Shown here: piece after piece, positions 22,791-34,400 of the stretch | How positions within the stretch are numbered: position 1 is the stretch's first letter | Layout of the letters: each line of letters opens with the position of its first letter | NCBI RefSeq assembly: GCF_037975245.1 | Contig: NC_092579.1 | Location: 10,747,678-10,811,677, forward strand | Reading direction: 5' to 3' | Length of the DNA stretch: 64,000 nt | DNA from: Apostichopus japonicus | Lineage: Eukaryota; Echinodermata; Holothuroidea; Aspidochirotida; Stichopodidae | The notes under the pieces: model-generated | Seen by the model: the letters and a program-made list of their open reading frames with translations, nothing else | The model's database searches: none | Told to the model about the DNA's origin: nothing | Made by a program: the position numbers and the translations under genes

Positions 22791-24254
22791 TCACAGACAT
22801 AAATTGTTAATACATTTCCTGTATAATTCAGTCTACCATGTGTAGCTCATTTTCATACTGTTTTCTGGATTGTTTTCATTACTAGCATAAATTTTCAATT
22901 GCTTCTCATTTTGCTTTTTAGTAATTCCACAATTTACACTGTTCTCATTTAATTATTTTGGTGTATTCTTCAGTTTGGAGACCAAACTTATATCGGTTGG
23001 GGCCTATTATCACATAGATTCAGACCACTCTTTTATACTCCTGGTCATCTTCATTTACCTTACATACTGTAAACTATCAACACAATAGGGTATGTCTTTC
23101 CTGTTTATCTGGTCTGGTCTTAGGGGTAGCGTTCAGGTTCAGCTGACGAGAATCACTACTTTAACTTTTTCCCACTGGTGCTTCTTTTGTTGGATGTTTT
23201 ATGTGGCCAGGGATTTATCTTAAGCTTTGTTTGCTGGAGAGTATAAATTGATGCAGGGAAGCATTTCTTCACAGAGTTATTCCAGCTTCCTCTTTGTGAT
23301 ACACTTGCTTTACATTTTACTCTTATACTATAATTAACTTGCCATTTTGCCATTGCCATTTTGCCATTGCCATTGCCTTGCCATTTTACTTTATTACACA
23401 GTATACTGTACTGTCTGTACATACAATTCCGAATCCATTATAATAGTGTTAGATCTCTACAATAATAATATTTCTGGAAATCTTACTCTACTTGTGTTGT
23501 GTTTATTTATGCATTCCCTGTTATAATGCCATGGCAAGCGAAATCAATTTGATTAATAAGAACATACTTTCTGCTTTGTTCGTCCATTGGATTGCGTGGT
23601 TTCCCGAGGTTTGCTGGGTGATGGTATTTCTTTTTTAGAATTCGTCTGGATGTCCTCTTTGGACTACTTGCCCAGAATCTTTTAATCAAACACTCATGCA
23701 TATTTCTGTTCTCCCATCGTATTCCTCCCCCCATCTCCTTCCAATATAGATTAACAATAATGTTGATAATGTAATAAAATAACGAGCAAATGATATCAAT
23801 TTCATTCTTGGGCAGACTATCTTCATCTTGTGTTCCTTGTCCATGGCTTATACAAATACATGATTCACCACAAAGACCACCTATAGTTGTGGTTGCACAT
23901 GATAAGCGAATGCAGGCGTACTTATACTCGTAATGGAGCCCGTACTCGGGTACACTTTTAAACACTCGTTTTCGGTACTTTGTACTCGCACTCGGAAAAT
24001 CCAAATTTCATGAATATTCATAACTAGGGCAATTATGGTATGATGTAAAGAAGAACAAATTAATTAAATCAAATTAGCAAAGGCTAAATCTTCATCATAT
24101 AAAAAAAAATGCTTACTCCTACGTAACTCTTTCATAATACTATTTTATCAAATTCATATTGTACGTGTTATCATTTTAATAAATACTGTATTATAATTTA
24201 AAAAAATTATGCCCCTGATATGGCCACTTGGTGAGGTATTTGAAACCATGCAGG

Positions 24255-24340
24255 ACTTGGGTCGAGTGGATAAAGGCGATGGCATTAGAACCAATGAAAC
24301 ATAACATCCGGGAGGTCGTGGGTTAGATCCCTGGCCGGCC
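24255..24340 (+). other. tRNA-Ser-like segment (pol III box A and box B)
   Basis: GGTCGAGTGGATAAAGGCG resembles the D arm of tRNA-Ser, ATTAGAA a seryl anticodon loop, and GTGGGTTAGATCCC a decayed B box. Acceptor strands do not pair, so this is a SINE head or tRNA pseudogene. Copy B has the same segment near 61110-61195. Confidence 0.5.
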
Positions 24341-24652
24341 AGAAGTATGTCATCAGGCAAAACAGGGATACGACATTCATTTCCGGTTGTCGTTTCCAGG
24401 AGGGTTTATCAGTACGCTATACGCGTTGGCCATTATTCCGAAAGCCAAGAAGTGACCTTAAGAGAGTTGCTTTCCGCAGAGCCTACTTGGAAATCTTCCG
24501 GAAAACGACAATGTGTAAAGTTAGTCATTAATAACAATTTAAGCATATGTAATCTCGATAAGTGTATTTGTCTTGGAGTTTGCATTGAGCTTTGCTTGTT
24601 TCGTTTGAGATCTTTGACCTTAAGCCTCAGAGGAGTTAGTATTGCTGATTGA

Positions 24653-24798
24653 TATAAATATCTCCAATCTCATATTCTTTTAGCCTCTGAAGAAGATCCT
24701 GCTAGGATCGAAACGTCAGGCCAACTTACTTGTACACGTTCTCTTACACAGGCTCACTAGTGGATAAGCAGTTTGCTAACAGTTTTATTTTATTTTGA
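24653..24798 (+). mobile_element. 146-bp insertion carrying a hammerhead-like motif
   Basis: Copy B runs straight through this point (GCTGATTGAATTAATAG), so the 146 bp were inserted in copy A, with TTGA at both edges. Bases 24683-24721 hold CTGAAGA, a 5-bp stem GATCC/GGATC with loop TGCTA, GAAA, then CGTC. A 4-bp stem I (GCCT/AGGC) encloses the core. One extra A separates the core from stem II. Such motifs are known from Penelope-like retroelements. Confidence 0.6.
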
Positions 24799-25185
24799 AT
24801 TAATAGAGGAATAAATATTATGTCTACCCAAAACTTATTATTTTCTTGCGCCGTTATTATCAAAGTGCGTCTCGCGCTGCATCCCGATACTCACATTTAT
24901 ATTCCTTGGGAGATGCGAGATATAACGGAACAGTAACATGGGTTTTTCTTCTACTATACAGGAGAAGTCGACGGTTTTCTCATATGAAACGGTATTCAAA
25001 ATCGTAAACAAAAATCCAAAATGAGCTAAATCTGTCAATTTGATAGCCACCCCGACATGCAGTGTAAATTGCAAGCCGTTCGGATTTCCCCAAATGTGTT
25101 TCTTCTGAACGTCGTACAATAACAACCTTCCATGCATGTCATATTTTTTAAGGATGAATTCACTCCCAATGACCTGTAGGTCAAC

Positions 25186-25992
25186 CAGGGACGTAGCTAA
25201 GGCCTGATGATTGGGGGGGGGGGGGGGTGTAGTGGCTGAAATTCCAACTGGATGGGTTTTGGAGCCAGAAAATTCCGACTGCTGCCTTGTACCCCCCCCC
25301 AACCCCCCGCACTACTCGTCAACGATACGGTCAGTGTCAGTCAGACACCCTATATTTCGCGACTGCATTTTTGTTCCGAACTTTTTCGGTACATTTGTAC
25401 CACTGGCCCTCACTTCACAAACTTATTAATCACTCTGGTTAAGCGAGTAAGCAACTGAGTATAAGTTATCTGTTTGAAAGGCTACATAGACTACTAACTA
25501 CAAAAGCTATGTTAATGTAATAAAGGGGAAATCTTTTTTTTCTAAACAATTTACTGAAAAATTTCACCTTATGGGGCAAAGTTTTTCTTTGTGTTGATGG
25601 CACTTTTAAGCTTACGTAGATTAGTATTGAGCGTCTTAATTGTATACGTTGTTCAGTAGTTTATAAGGATTTTTTTACAAGAGTATTCAAAATCATACGA
25701 AGTTTTGTATGGTGGAGTATAAGGATCGCGAGATACAATTTCTCAATGTGACAAGGAAAACGTGGTAAATATGACTGATTAAAGGTCACTTTTGACCGAA
25801 AATTGTAGGTCACTCACAAATTACAAGAATATATGAAAATAAGAGTGCGACAGTCGGAAAAATTAGAGAGCGACAGTCGGAAATTCCGACTGTCGCACTC
25901 AAATTTTCCAACTATCGTCAGTTTTACCAAGATTGGGGGGAGTGAGACACCCCCCCCCACACACACACACACTCCCTCTAGCGACGTCCCTG
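25186..25992 (+). mobile_element. non-autonomous hAT-like TIR element, copy 2
   Basis: TIRs are CAGGGACGTAGCTA and, on the other strand, CAGGGACGTCGCTA. The flanking octamers AGGTCAAC and CGGTCAAC agree at seven of eight positions. Copy B of the host repeat has the uninterrupted target. It contains internal G and C runs and a nearly perfect inverted repeat GCGACAGTCGGAA/TTCCGACTGTCGC at 25870-25898. It is the sister of 5134-5956. Confidence 0.85.
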
Positions 25993-26283
25993 CGGTCAAC
26001 TACAGTATACTGAAACTTAAACATGTCACTTACAGGTGTGAAATAAAATCCATATCAACGAACTGTTGTGCTGCGTGGTCATTGACAAGTGAGTGTTTCC
26101 TTTCATCCGTGAAGTTCATGCAATCATGCAGATAAGAAAAAGAAATGAAAGATGCAGTTTGGATTGGGTCATAACTTTGTCTAACTCAGGCTAGCCATAC
26201 CATGTATATTTTTTACGCATTATAGTGATACACACTCTTAGTAAGAAATCTATTGGCACAATCATCATTCAGTGGGCTCTCTT

Positions 26284-26989
26284 CAGTGCCGGATTTACGG
26301 CGGGGACCACCTGGGCCCAGGCCCCGGGCCCCCACATTTAGGGTCCCCCACATTTGGGTGTCCAAAAAAATGGAGGCATAAGATGCCTTTCCGTCCGTCG
26401 ATGGTCAACATGTAACATACGGACCTTTGTTCGAAACTCCACACTGAACAAAAAGTTGTCTTTCCATAAATACATGGAGCCTATAATGATACATGGTCTT
26501 TATTCTACGACATTTGCGTAACTTGTCACACACGTGACACCACAAACCCCATAAATTCAGTGTTTACAAATGTAAATTCTGTCGGTTTTGCACAAAACAA
26601 ATTGGCATCCCTATGGATATTTGGATGACGTTCAAGCTATCAACCACCGATCATGTGATTCCTTTACGGAAAACGGATATTGATGATTCCTGGAGGGGAA
26701 TTAGAAAAAACAACGTAAAAACAAAAAACAAAAAGAGCAAAATTTACATATTAATTGTGACAAAAGTCAATTTCAAGAACATGAGATTTAAAAATTGAAA
26801 ATGTTTAGATGCAACTTTCAAGGCCTGGGAAGTGACATTTCCAGCGATCTGTGAAGCATTTTCCGCCAAAATTTCAGCACGCTACGCGCCAACCTATGGT
26901 GGCGCTCGGCTTACATATAGTGGGCCTAATCGTGGAAGGGTCCCAATCTTTTCTGGCCCCGGGCCCCCTACAAGCTAAATACGGCCCTG
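26284..26989. mobile_element. hAT-like TIR element with perfect 8-bp target duplication
   Basis: GCTCTCTT flanks both sides (26276-26283 and 26990-26997). The TIRs are CAGTGCCGGATTTA and CAGGGCCGTATTTA. Copy B retains the single GCTCTCTT. There is no transposase. A block around CGCGCCAACCTATGGTGGCG (26887-26906) is shared with the elements near 58990 and 59330. Confidence 0.9.
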
Positions 26990-27030
26990 GCTCTCTTAAT
27001 TAGGGAATAAACTATTTAATCCTTTACATT

Positions 27031-27342
27031 TAATATGTATGTATGTATGTATGTATGCGTGTATGTATGTATGTATGTATGTATGTATGTATGTATGTAT
27101 GTATATGTGATCTTCCCGCAAGCAGGAACTCGCGAAAGAAGCCATGGAGGCTTATAGACTCGCAAGCTGACCGAAGCCAATCTCTCGGCACACATTCATT
27201 TAACGTCCATGTCAGGAAGTTGTTATTGAACAACACCCTTGCCAGACGACACACATTGCTGTCGGCGGGGAATCGAACCGGGAATCTCATGACTGGGAGA
27301 CGCCGGCTTTAACCACTAGGCTATACACTCCGCCTAATATGT
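27031..27342 (-). mobile_element. tRNA-derived SINE with TATG tail
   Basis: Read on the minus strand the element begins at 27334 with a tRNA-like head: A box TAGCCTAGTGGTTAAAG and B box GGTTCGATTCC. An unrelated body follows and a CATA-repeat tail ends it. TAATATGT duplications stand at 27031-27038 and 27335-27342. Pol III transcription is expected from the boxes; the head is not an intact tRNA gene. Confidence 0.85.
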
Positions 27343-28229
27343 GTGACCGTTTTCCATAGGGAGTTATAAGAGGGCGCCTTGTGTGGGGTTACTTACAGTC
27401 TGGAAATCACTGCCGTCTTATATGTAATACATAAAATTTACTAGAAATGTTTTCAGAATGCTTAAGTTTTATATATTTTATATTTTTCCACAACATGTAA
27501 ACACAAAAATGGTCTTTTTATGAAACCCTAAATGGACCTCAAGTGACGATGCTACTGTAACGGTGCACTTTATTGTCTAGGGTAGTAACGGCACCAATTT
27601 ACAGTAACAACGCCTTAAGCAGTTGTAGCTTCGCCTGTTTAGCCTATTAGCACCTCCTGTTTGGGGTAGTATCGACTCCAACCTGGAGTAGAAGCACTTT
27701 CCGTTAATTAGGGTTTTGGCGCTACTAATTTATACAGTAGCACTGTCCCTTGAAAGTAGCAGTAGCGTGGCCTGTTTTATAGTTCCTCTATAAAGGAATT
27801 CTAGCCTGTTTAGAGTATAGAAGCGACACCTTTTTACAGTAGCATCATCGTCACTTGGGAGTAGTAGCATCGGCCTGTACATGGTTGTAGCACCTCCTGT
27901 TTAGGTAGCAACACCGCATATGATCCTTTTGACGTTCCATATTACCTACTGGAGCAAGACTTTATATTAATTATATTATTCGATACAAACATACGGCTGA
28001 TTCGGTGAGGGTATACGTAGTAAGCGTGCAACTCGTCAATTTGCAGAAAATTGATGCATTGACGAGATCCGTTATCTCGTCAAAACGTCAATTTTCTGAA
28101 TTTTGTCACGTTACCATCTCGACAACTCGTCAATTTGCAGTCGTTTTGTCAAGTTGGTAACTCGTCAATGCAATGTCCCTTCTACGCTTCCGTAGTTAAC
28201 AGCATTCGGTACGTATAGATCATTCTAAC
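27343..28229. other. region upstream of TK1 with degenerate repeats
   Basis: From about 27540 to 27910 units of roughly 45-50 bp containing CCTGTTT and GTAGTA/GTAGCA recur in degenerate form. From 28028 to 28172 the words CGTCAATTTGCAG, CAGAAAATTGA and TCTCGTCAA recur in both orientations and can fold into hairpins. No exon is seen. Confidence 0.5.
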
Positions 28230-28230
28230 C

Positions 28231-28300
28231 CATAGAAATTAATCAATTTCTATGCTGTAACCCCACTGACCTCAGGTCAGTGGTATAGATATCGCGGGAA
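28231..28300 (+). promoter_or_regulatory. TK1 proximal promoter candidates: two palindromes and an E2F-like site
   Basis: CATAGAAATT-AATC-AATTTCTATG (28231-28254) is a perfect hairpin. At 28263-28283 two 10-bp arms CCACTGACCT/AGGTCAGTGG flank one C, an everted AGGTCA repeat with 1-nt spacing. CGCGGGAA at 28293-28300 matches the E2F core TTCCCGCG on the other strand. TK1 is a classical E2F target in animals. The roles are inferred. Confidence 0.45.
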
Positions 28301-28425
28301 TTTAAAATTGCCACGAAATCTTACAGCTATGCTCGTATATTGAATTAAGTGCATTTAGAGAGCATTTGAGAGGACTGTAAATCCACCTACATATTTTCTT
28401 CAAGATAAAAATAAGAAACGTTATC

Positions 28426-31400
28426 ATGGCCACAAACTTCTCTGGCATGGCTGGGTTTTCTCCGAATCCAAGAAAACGAACAAGGGGACAAGTACAGGTA
28501 AGGCATCATCGCGGGAACCTAAGCCTAGCAAACAATTAAAACTAAAACATCTGTAGTGCTAACTTAATTCTTGCCTTCAACTTCAAGTTCTAACAGTCTA
28601 AGTTACTCATGGCTTTGGCTAGTCTAAGTTCTAACTCTTAGTCTACTCAGTCTAATTAATTGCATGATCTATGTAGGCCTATGCCTATGTCCATGACTCA
28701 CCAATTTTGGCTATAGGCCTAGGCCTAGGCGGGTTACTGTTATCTTCCATAGAAGAACGGTAGATTCTGCCATAGCAAAATGTGTGACATAAAATTAACA
28801 ATATAAACTACCGTTTTGTTGGATAGGCCTAGACCTGTGTTATATGTATTGTATTATGCTTAGGCCTATACAGCATAGGCCTACAACAAGCCTAGTACAG
28901 TAGTAGTACTAGGCCTAGGCCTAGTAGTACAGTATGTGATGGAATAAACATACACTCTGAAAAGGAATTTAAGGTTGATCGAGAAAGGAAGGCTCACATT
29001 GTTTTGTTTTTTCTTAGTAATAGCAACAGTCACTCCTACAACAGTTAATCCTAAGCGTTCTTTATGCATGAATATTTATAATGGTAATGTATACTACAGT
29101 AGCTAGTATACCAGAAAACCAGATGTGAAAGCATGAACATTGCTAACTGACCATGAACAGTAGTTCCCGTAACTACACACAAGCTGTGGGGTTATTGTTA
29201 GTTGTGTGCTCCCAAGGCATGTGTTTTTGTCACACTAGTAACGTTAAAATATACACAAGTTCGGTAGTTGATTCCCTCAAAGAAATGTGAGTTAAGTCGT
29301 TTCTGTGTCACTTCTAAATCTACTAAAATCGCCGCACTTTCGATGTAACGATGGCAGATCCAACAGTTATATTAACTTGAATATCATTTTGTACAGTATG
29401 TTTGTACAGTATGTACCATTTTGTGACTTCAGATATTATGATCCAGATTGCAATAAATGTTGCCCTGCAGACTTACCAGTTTCAACTTTGACCTCTATTT
29501 TCCTATTCACAGGTTATATTTGGACCTATGTTCTCTGGTAAAACGTGAGTATGATTCTTCCAGTTTGATCATTTTACAAATTACCTTGCGCATGAAGCAG
29601 TAGTATAGTAGCAGTAGTATAGTAGTATAGTATAGAAGCAGTAGTAGCATGGACACTTCGAAGTTCGGACACCTAAGCCTTAAAACACCCCAAAACTATA
29701 TCTTCTGGTATAAATAACCTGAAAATATACTTGATATGGTTGGAGAAGTGTGTTATATTACGATACACGGCCAAACTTTCTTTCCTGCCAACTGTTTTCA
29801 CGTTGTATTCCAAGAAGATTCTTCGTGATTGTGGAACTGGTATTTCTTTGCTAGAGTATTGCGAAGTTCGGACACACGGTCCCACAGTGTGGCGCTGGTG
29901 ATAAAATTGGTGGCGCAGTTGCTCTTTCAGTAATTATAACAGACTTCATAGATCTCCGTCATTTTATTGACAAATATGTAAGTATTTACTTGCACACGGG
30001 TCATTTTGGAGAGAAAATTACTGTAGCTTCGTACTTTTTGGTGAAATTTGGCTCTTCCTGTAGGTTGTCATGGTGAAATTGTGTATTTCTTAGGGGTGTC
30101 CGAACTTCACAGTGTTCCGAACTTCGCAATACTGACTATATAACTAGTATAGTACTCTAAATGGCTTTACATGAAAGGAGATACAATTTGTGGCAATCAC
30201 AAGTCATTTTCTTCTCCTTTTACCTCAAATATGCTCTCTGTCTATTAGTTTATTTAAAACTTACGAGAATTTAATGTCTGCTATCTTCTTTACTGTACAA
30301 AGTAGTTACAATCACAATGCTTTGAATATGTGTGATTAATTGGGCTGCCTCTACTGTAGACATATCTCCTCAGTTCTCAGTTGACATAGAGGTGGAGGGG
30401 GTCCAGATTGGGAGCACAAAGACACTCACTTGACTGAGGACACATCACATTTTATGTTTGATGGTCAGAGCCTGGGGATGAAAGCCAAACTGATTCACTG
30501 TACTAATACACTCTAAGCCGGGTTCGGTACCCTGGCATTGGGACGTATCCATTGCATACTGTACAGTATCACTCTTTCATAGAGAATAATCATAATCTGT
30601 AGAGAGGCTTACAACTTTGCTACTTTCATATTCCTTTCAATTTCAGAACTGAATTAGTAAGAAGGATAAAGAGGTATCAAATAGCAAATTACAGATGTCT
30701 CCTCATCAAATATGCAAATGATGTCAGGTACGACCAAGCAGCCGTGGCGACTCATGACAGGTGAGTTATATTTATAGAAAATCCCACAACCCCTCCCACC
30801 CTCCCTCTCCCCCACACCTATAACTGTTTGAAATAAATTTTGGATGTAAACTTTGCTTAATGTGAAAAGTTGTTTCCCACAGTACTAGAAGTTTAATACC
30901 GCCCACCCCACCCCACCCCCCCTCACCCTGCTAGTCAAATCATGCCTTCATTTCAATTGGATCTAGGTGGTAAGCGTTAACGAAAGCCTTATGGCATTAT
31001 AACTGTTTCCTGGGGAGACCGAGGGTGCAATTGAAGAACAAGGTTAAACAAAGTTATGAAGGCTTAAAGGGTGTGAAGACTTGCGCAAAAAGAAACGTCT
31101 AATGCCGGTAATCTGACCTTGTTTCGAATGAGGTGTAACAGAAGTGTTAGACACCACCATCGATCCCAGAAGACACACACAGCTTGCTACCGTCGGTAAT
31201 TAGACACTACTGTACAGTCAGTTCATACAGCTGCGGTCAATACCCACAGCAAAGTGACTGTACAACGATACAGCAAAGGACATCTCAGGTCCCGCTAAAG
31301 ATAACAAGGTATCACTGTCTGCATTTTGTAGCGACAAGAGAAAAAGTTCACTTGCAAGCAACAGAAAGTTAACTTTTTAAAGTTGACAGCATCCTGCTTG

Positions 31401-34400
31401 GGGCGAGTCTTCAATGCCTTTAAGGGCAGATGGTAGAGGAGGTTGCAAAGATAAATACAGTGAAAGAAATGTAGCATAGAGTTATAAGAGGGCAGGGTGG
31501 CTGGACTGCAGGGAATGAACAGTGTTATCTATTCTCTCCCTTGCAGTTGATTCCTTACAGTTACTAATTTGTAAATGGATGTTGCTAGGGGCAACTACAT
31601 CAGAGCAGTTGCTAAGAGAGATTTAATCGCCTACTTACAGACTTGTTTAAGCACAACTAAGAGTTTATTAGTGTCAGCACAGGGGACTTGGTTATGTGGT
31701 GTTTACACTAGATAAATGCTTTAACATTAACTTATATTTCACTTGGTATCTGAAGATACAATAGCTTAGCAAATCTGCTCAATTTATTACTGCCAAGACC
31801 GTTACAGAGTAAGATGAAATGTAATTTCCTTGCTCCAACAATAAACTTTCATACTGTACCTGTTACTCCTTTAATGGCTAATACATACTATTTATAGAAT
31901 TAGGGTATTGGAGGATGCAGTGCAAAGGGTGAGTTTTAAGAGCCTACTTGGCTAAGATGGTTAGGACCCAAGTACAGTATTCTCAGAATTGGTCGGAGTT
32001 AACTGCATCTCTAGTGCGAAGCCCTTAGTATGTGAATGAGTCATTTCATTGACCAGATTCAATTTGCAACATTGTTGGTGTCACCGTTACGCACCGAATC
32101 GACTACAATGTTTGACGCTAATGCCTTTAAAAAAGTAGACATTTCAAAATGGTATCTGTACCGAGATGGGTGGAAAGTGCTGAAACCCATTTGCGATTTT
32201 ATTCTCCTTTCTTAAATTCTTATATAAGGTACCACATGTACAAATACAGTATATTATATTACACAGTCGGAACCCATTACATATTATGGTGTTAGCCCAG
32301 GACACAGTACCTTTCCTGTTATTCTGCATTTGTGCTTGTGAGCAAAAAAGTGCCATAACTTCCTTATAGTGTGAGGTACTGTAAGTTAAGAAAGTATGGT
32401 TGGCTAATATCATATTTGCTATCACTTTAATTTATGTATCTCTTTTCTCCGTCTCTCTTTCCTCAGACAAACATGCAGCGCTGCTTCAGCAATGCGGTTA
32501 TACGACTTAGCTGAGAGAGCGATGGGCAACGAAGTCATTGGCATCGATGAGGGACAATTTGTAAGTGAAGGTGATCATGGGAGGGACTTACATCAAACAT
32601 TTGTAACCTAGCAACCAGAAGTTAAGTCTTCTACTTCAGCAGGGGTGTCGTCAGAAACCCATGATAATTTGTGACAAAACTAAAACGTATAATAATTGCT
32701 AACAAGATTTATTAAATTGGTGCTCGGGTACTTTTTTTTCTCAATCGCTCAGAAATATTGTCAAAATAACCCTTGTTTCAACATTAAAGATAACTTTTGT
32801 TTATAAAATGAGATTGGAACAAATGATCATTTCTGAGAAAACTGCAATTTTTCCCTTCTCAACATGTGTCAGCATCCTGGTTGCCATTCCCTTATACCTG
32901 TTAATTTATAATCATCACATCTCTTCTTTTAATCATATTCTTAAAGATTACTGGTTCAATCCACAGAATGGCGTGTCGTCATTGGTCATAGGCATGGTGC
33001 GACAGCTACTTGTTCTGATTAGCACTTCCAGCAAATGAATCGTAAAAGAAGGATTTTGATTCCGTACGTACTGTATGTCTGGAAATCTCAGATGGTTAAA
33101 AAAGAAAACGACTTTAATAACTATTTGGGTCAATTGTCCAAATCCAATAAATTTCTTTGTTTTCAGCTGTTGTTTACAATTCCCTACTCAGTTTTCCAGT
33201 GCATATTTATCCTAGATAGTGTAATTAGTAAATAATTTTTTGTGCATTTCTTGCATCTGATTTCCAGTTTCCTGATTGTGTTGACTTTGCGGAGGAGTTA
33301 GCCAACCAAGGCAAGATTGTGATTGTAGCTGCACTGGACGGTACATTCCAAAGAGTTGTGAGTCGTTTTTAAATTTTTTAAAAAAACGAAGGATTTCAAA
33401 AGATTTTTAAGGTTCACCATAGTATAGCAGAAATCCACTCAACAACTTTTTACCAAAGCATTACTCTCACCTGATGAATAGGTTGAGAAAAAAATGACAT
33501 TTGTAAATTAACCACCTCCAAAAATACTGTATGAACATGTTTGTGATGTCACAGATTACCTTATTTGCATGTCGTACCAATAAATAACAAGATTTGTAAC
33601 TTATAAATAGGGCATTAGAGATTGATTAATGAAGAATTTTATGCAGAGAATTATTGCAAGTGAATAATCTTGACTATAATTTGGGAAGCTCATTCAGATT
33701 ACTGGGTCTGATCTGAAGAAGAAAAAAAAAACTTTCTGCATAAACAATGGACCCAAACAATCAGCCTAAGAAGTTAGAATATGAAAAGTAGTTTTGGAGG
33801 CTTTTGAAGGTTTATATTATCGCCTTCAAGTTAACCACATAGGCTGTTTGCAGAGTGTTCTATAGGGTATATGTTCCACACCTAGTTTGATAATACGTGG
33901 AGGTGAATCTGTGACATCTCAACCATGGTTGTACTGTGTAAAAGTTTGGAAGTTGGAGTAAATTTCAGTTTTATGTCCCGCTTATCCCTTTAAAAACAAT
34001 GTGCTGAAATATAATAGATAATTAAGCAGGACATTTATTAAGTATTGGCTAAGTGTTCCATGAGTAATTTAACACTCAAAGTAGGTTTTATATACAGTAT
34101 CCAATTTATTAGTCATTGCATATGAATACCTAGCTGAGCTATTATTCACTAGTTCACTTTGTATTCAGTTGTGTTTAAATACTCAGGGGGCTCGGTCTTT
34201 CTATGTAAGATAACCTAGTGATCAATGGGTGCTCGAGCACATTTATTATAGTGGTCACTTGCAAATGTCAGTTTCAGCGATCAGTTTCAGTGGTCAATCA
34301 TATCTGCTAGAACATATCTGCATCATATCATTATGATGATATGATGCAGACCGTAAGTTTCTTTGTTCTCTTCGATCGTTTCTAAATTCCCAGTCAGTTT

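Larger units (their letters stand above)
22408..27030. repeat. large dispersed repeat, copy A (interrupted)
   Basis: It aligns along its length, in the same orientation, with 59425-62198. Copy A carries three insertions that copy B lacks: 24653-24798, 25186-25992 and 26284-26989. An extra stretch at about 23560-23690 is either gained here or lost in B. The start holds a LINE endonuclease fragment on the minus strand; a tRNA-Ser-like segment lies near 24260-24335. The right edge CATTTAATAT is followed by a SINE here and by a TAA tract in copy B. Confidence 0.85.

Noticed and set aside
23507-24004. 165-codon minus-strand frame in repeat copy A
   Set aside because: The matching part of copy B does not preserve the frame, so it is not under coding constraint.
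24255-24340. Functional tRNA-Ser gene
   Set aside because: The acceptor stem cannot form and the same decayed segment recurs in copy B, so it is part of a repeat.
27030-27312. Frames through the TATG repeat (MYVCMYVC and HTYIHTYI)
   Set aside because: They are translations of a SINE and its microsatellite tail.
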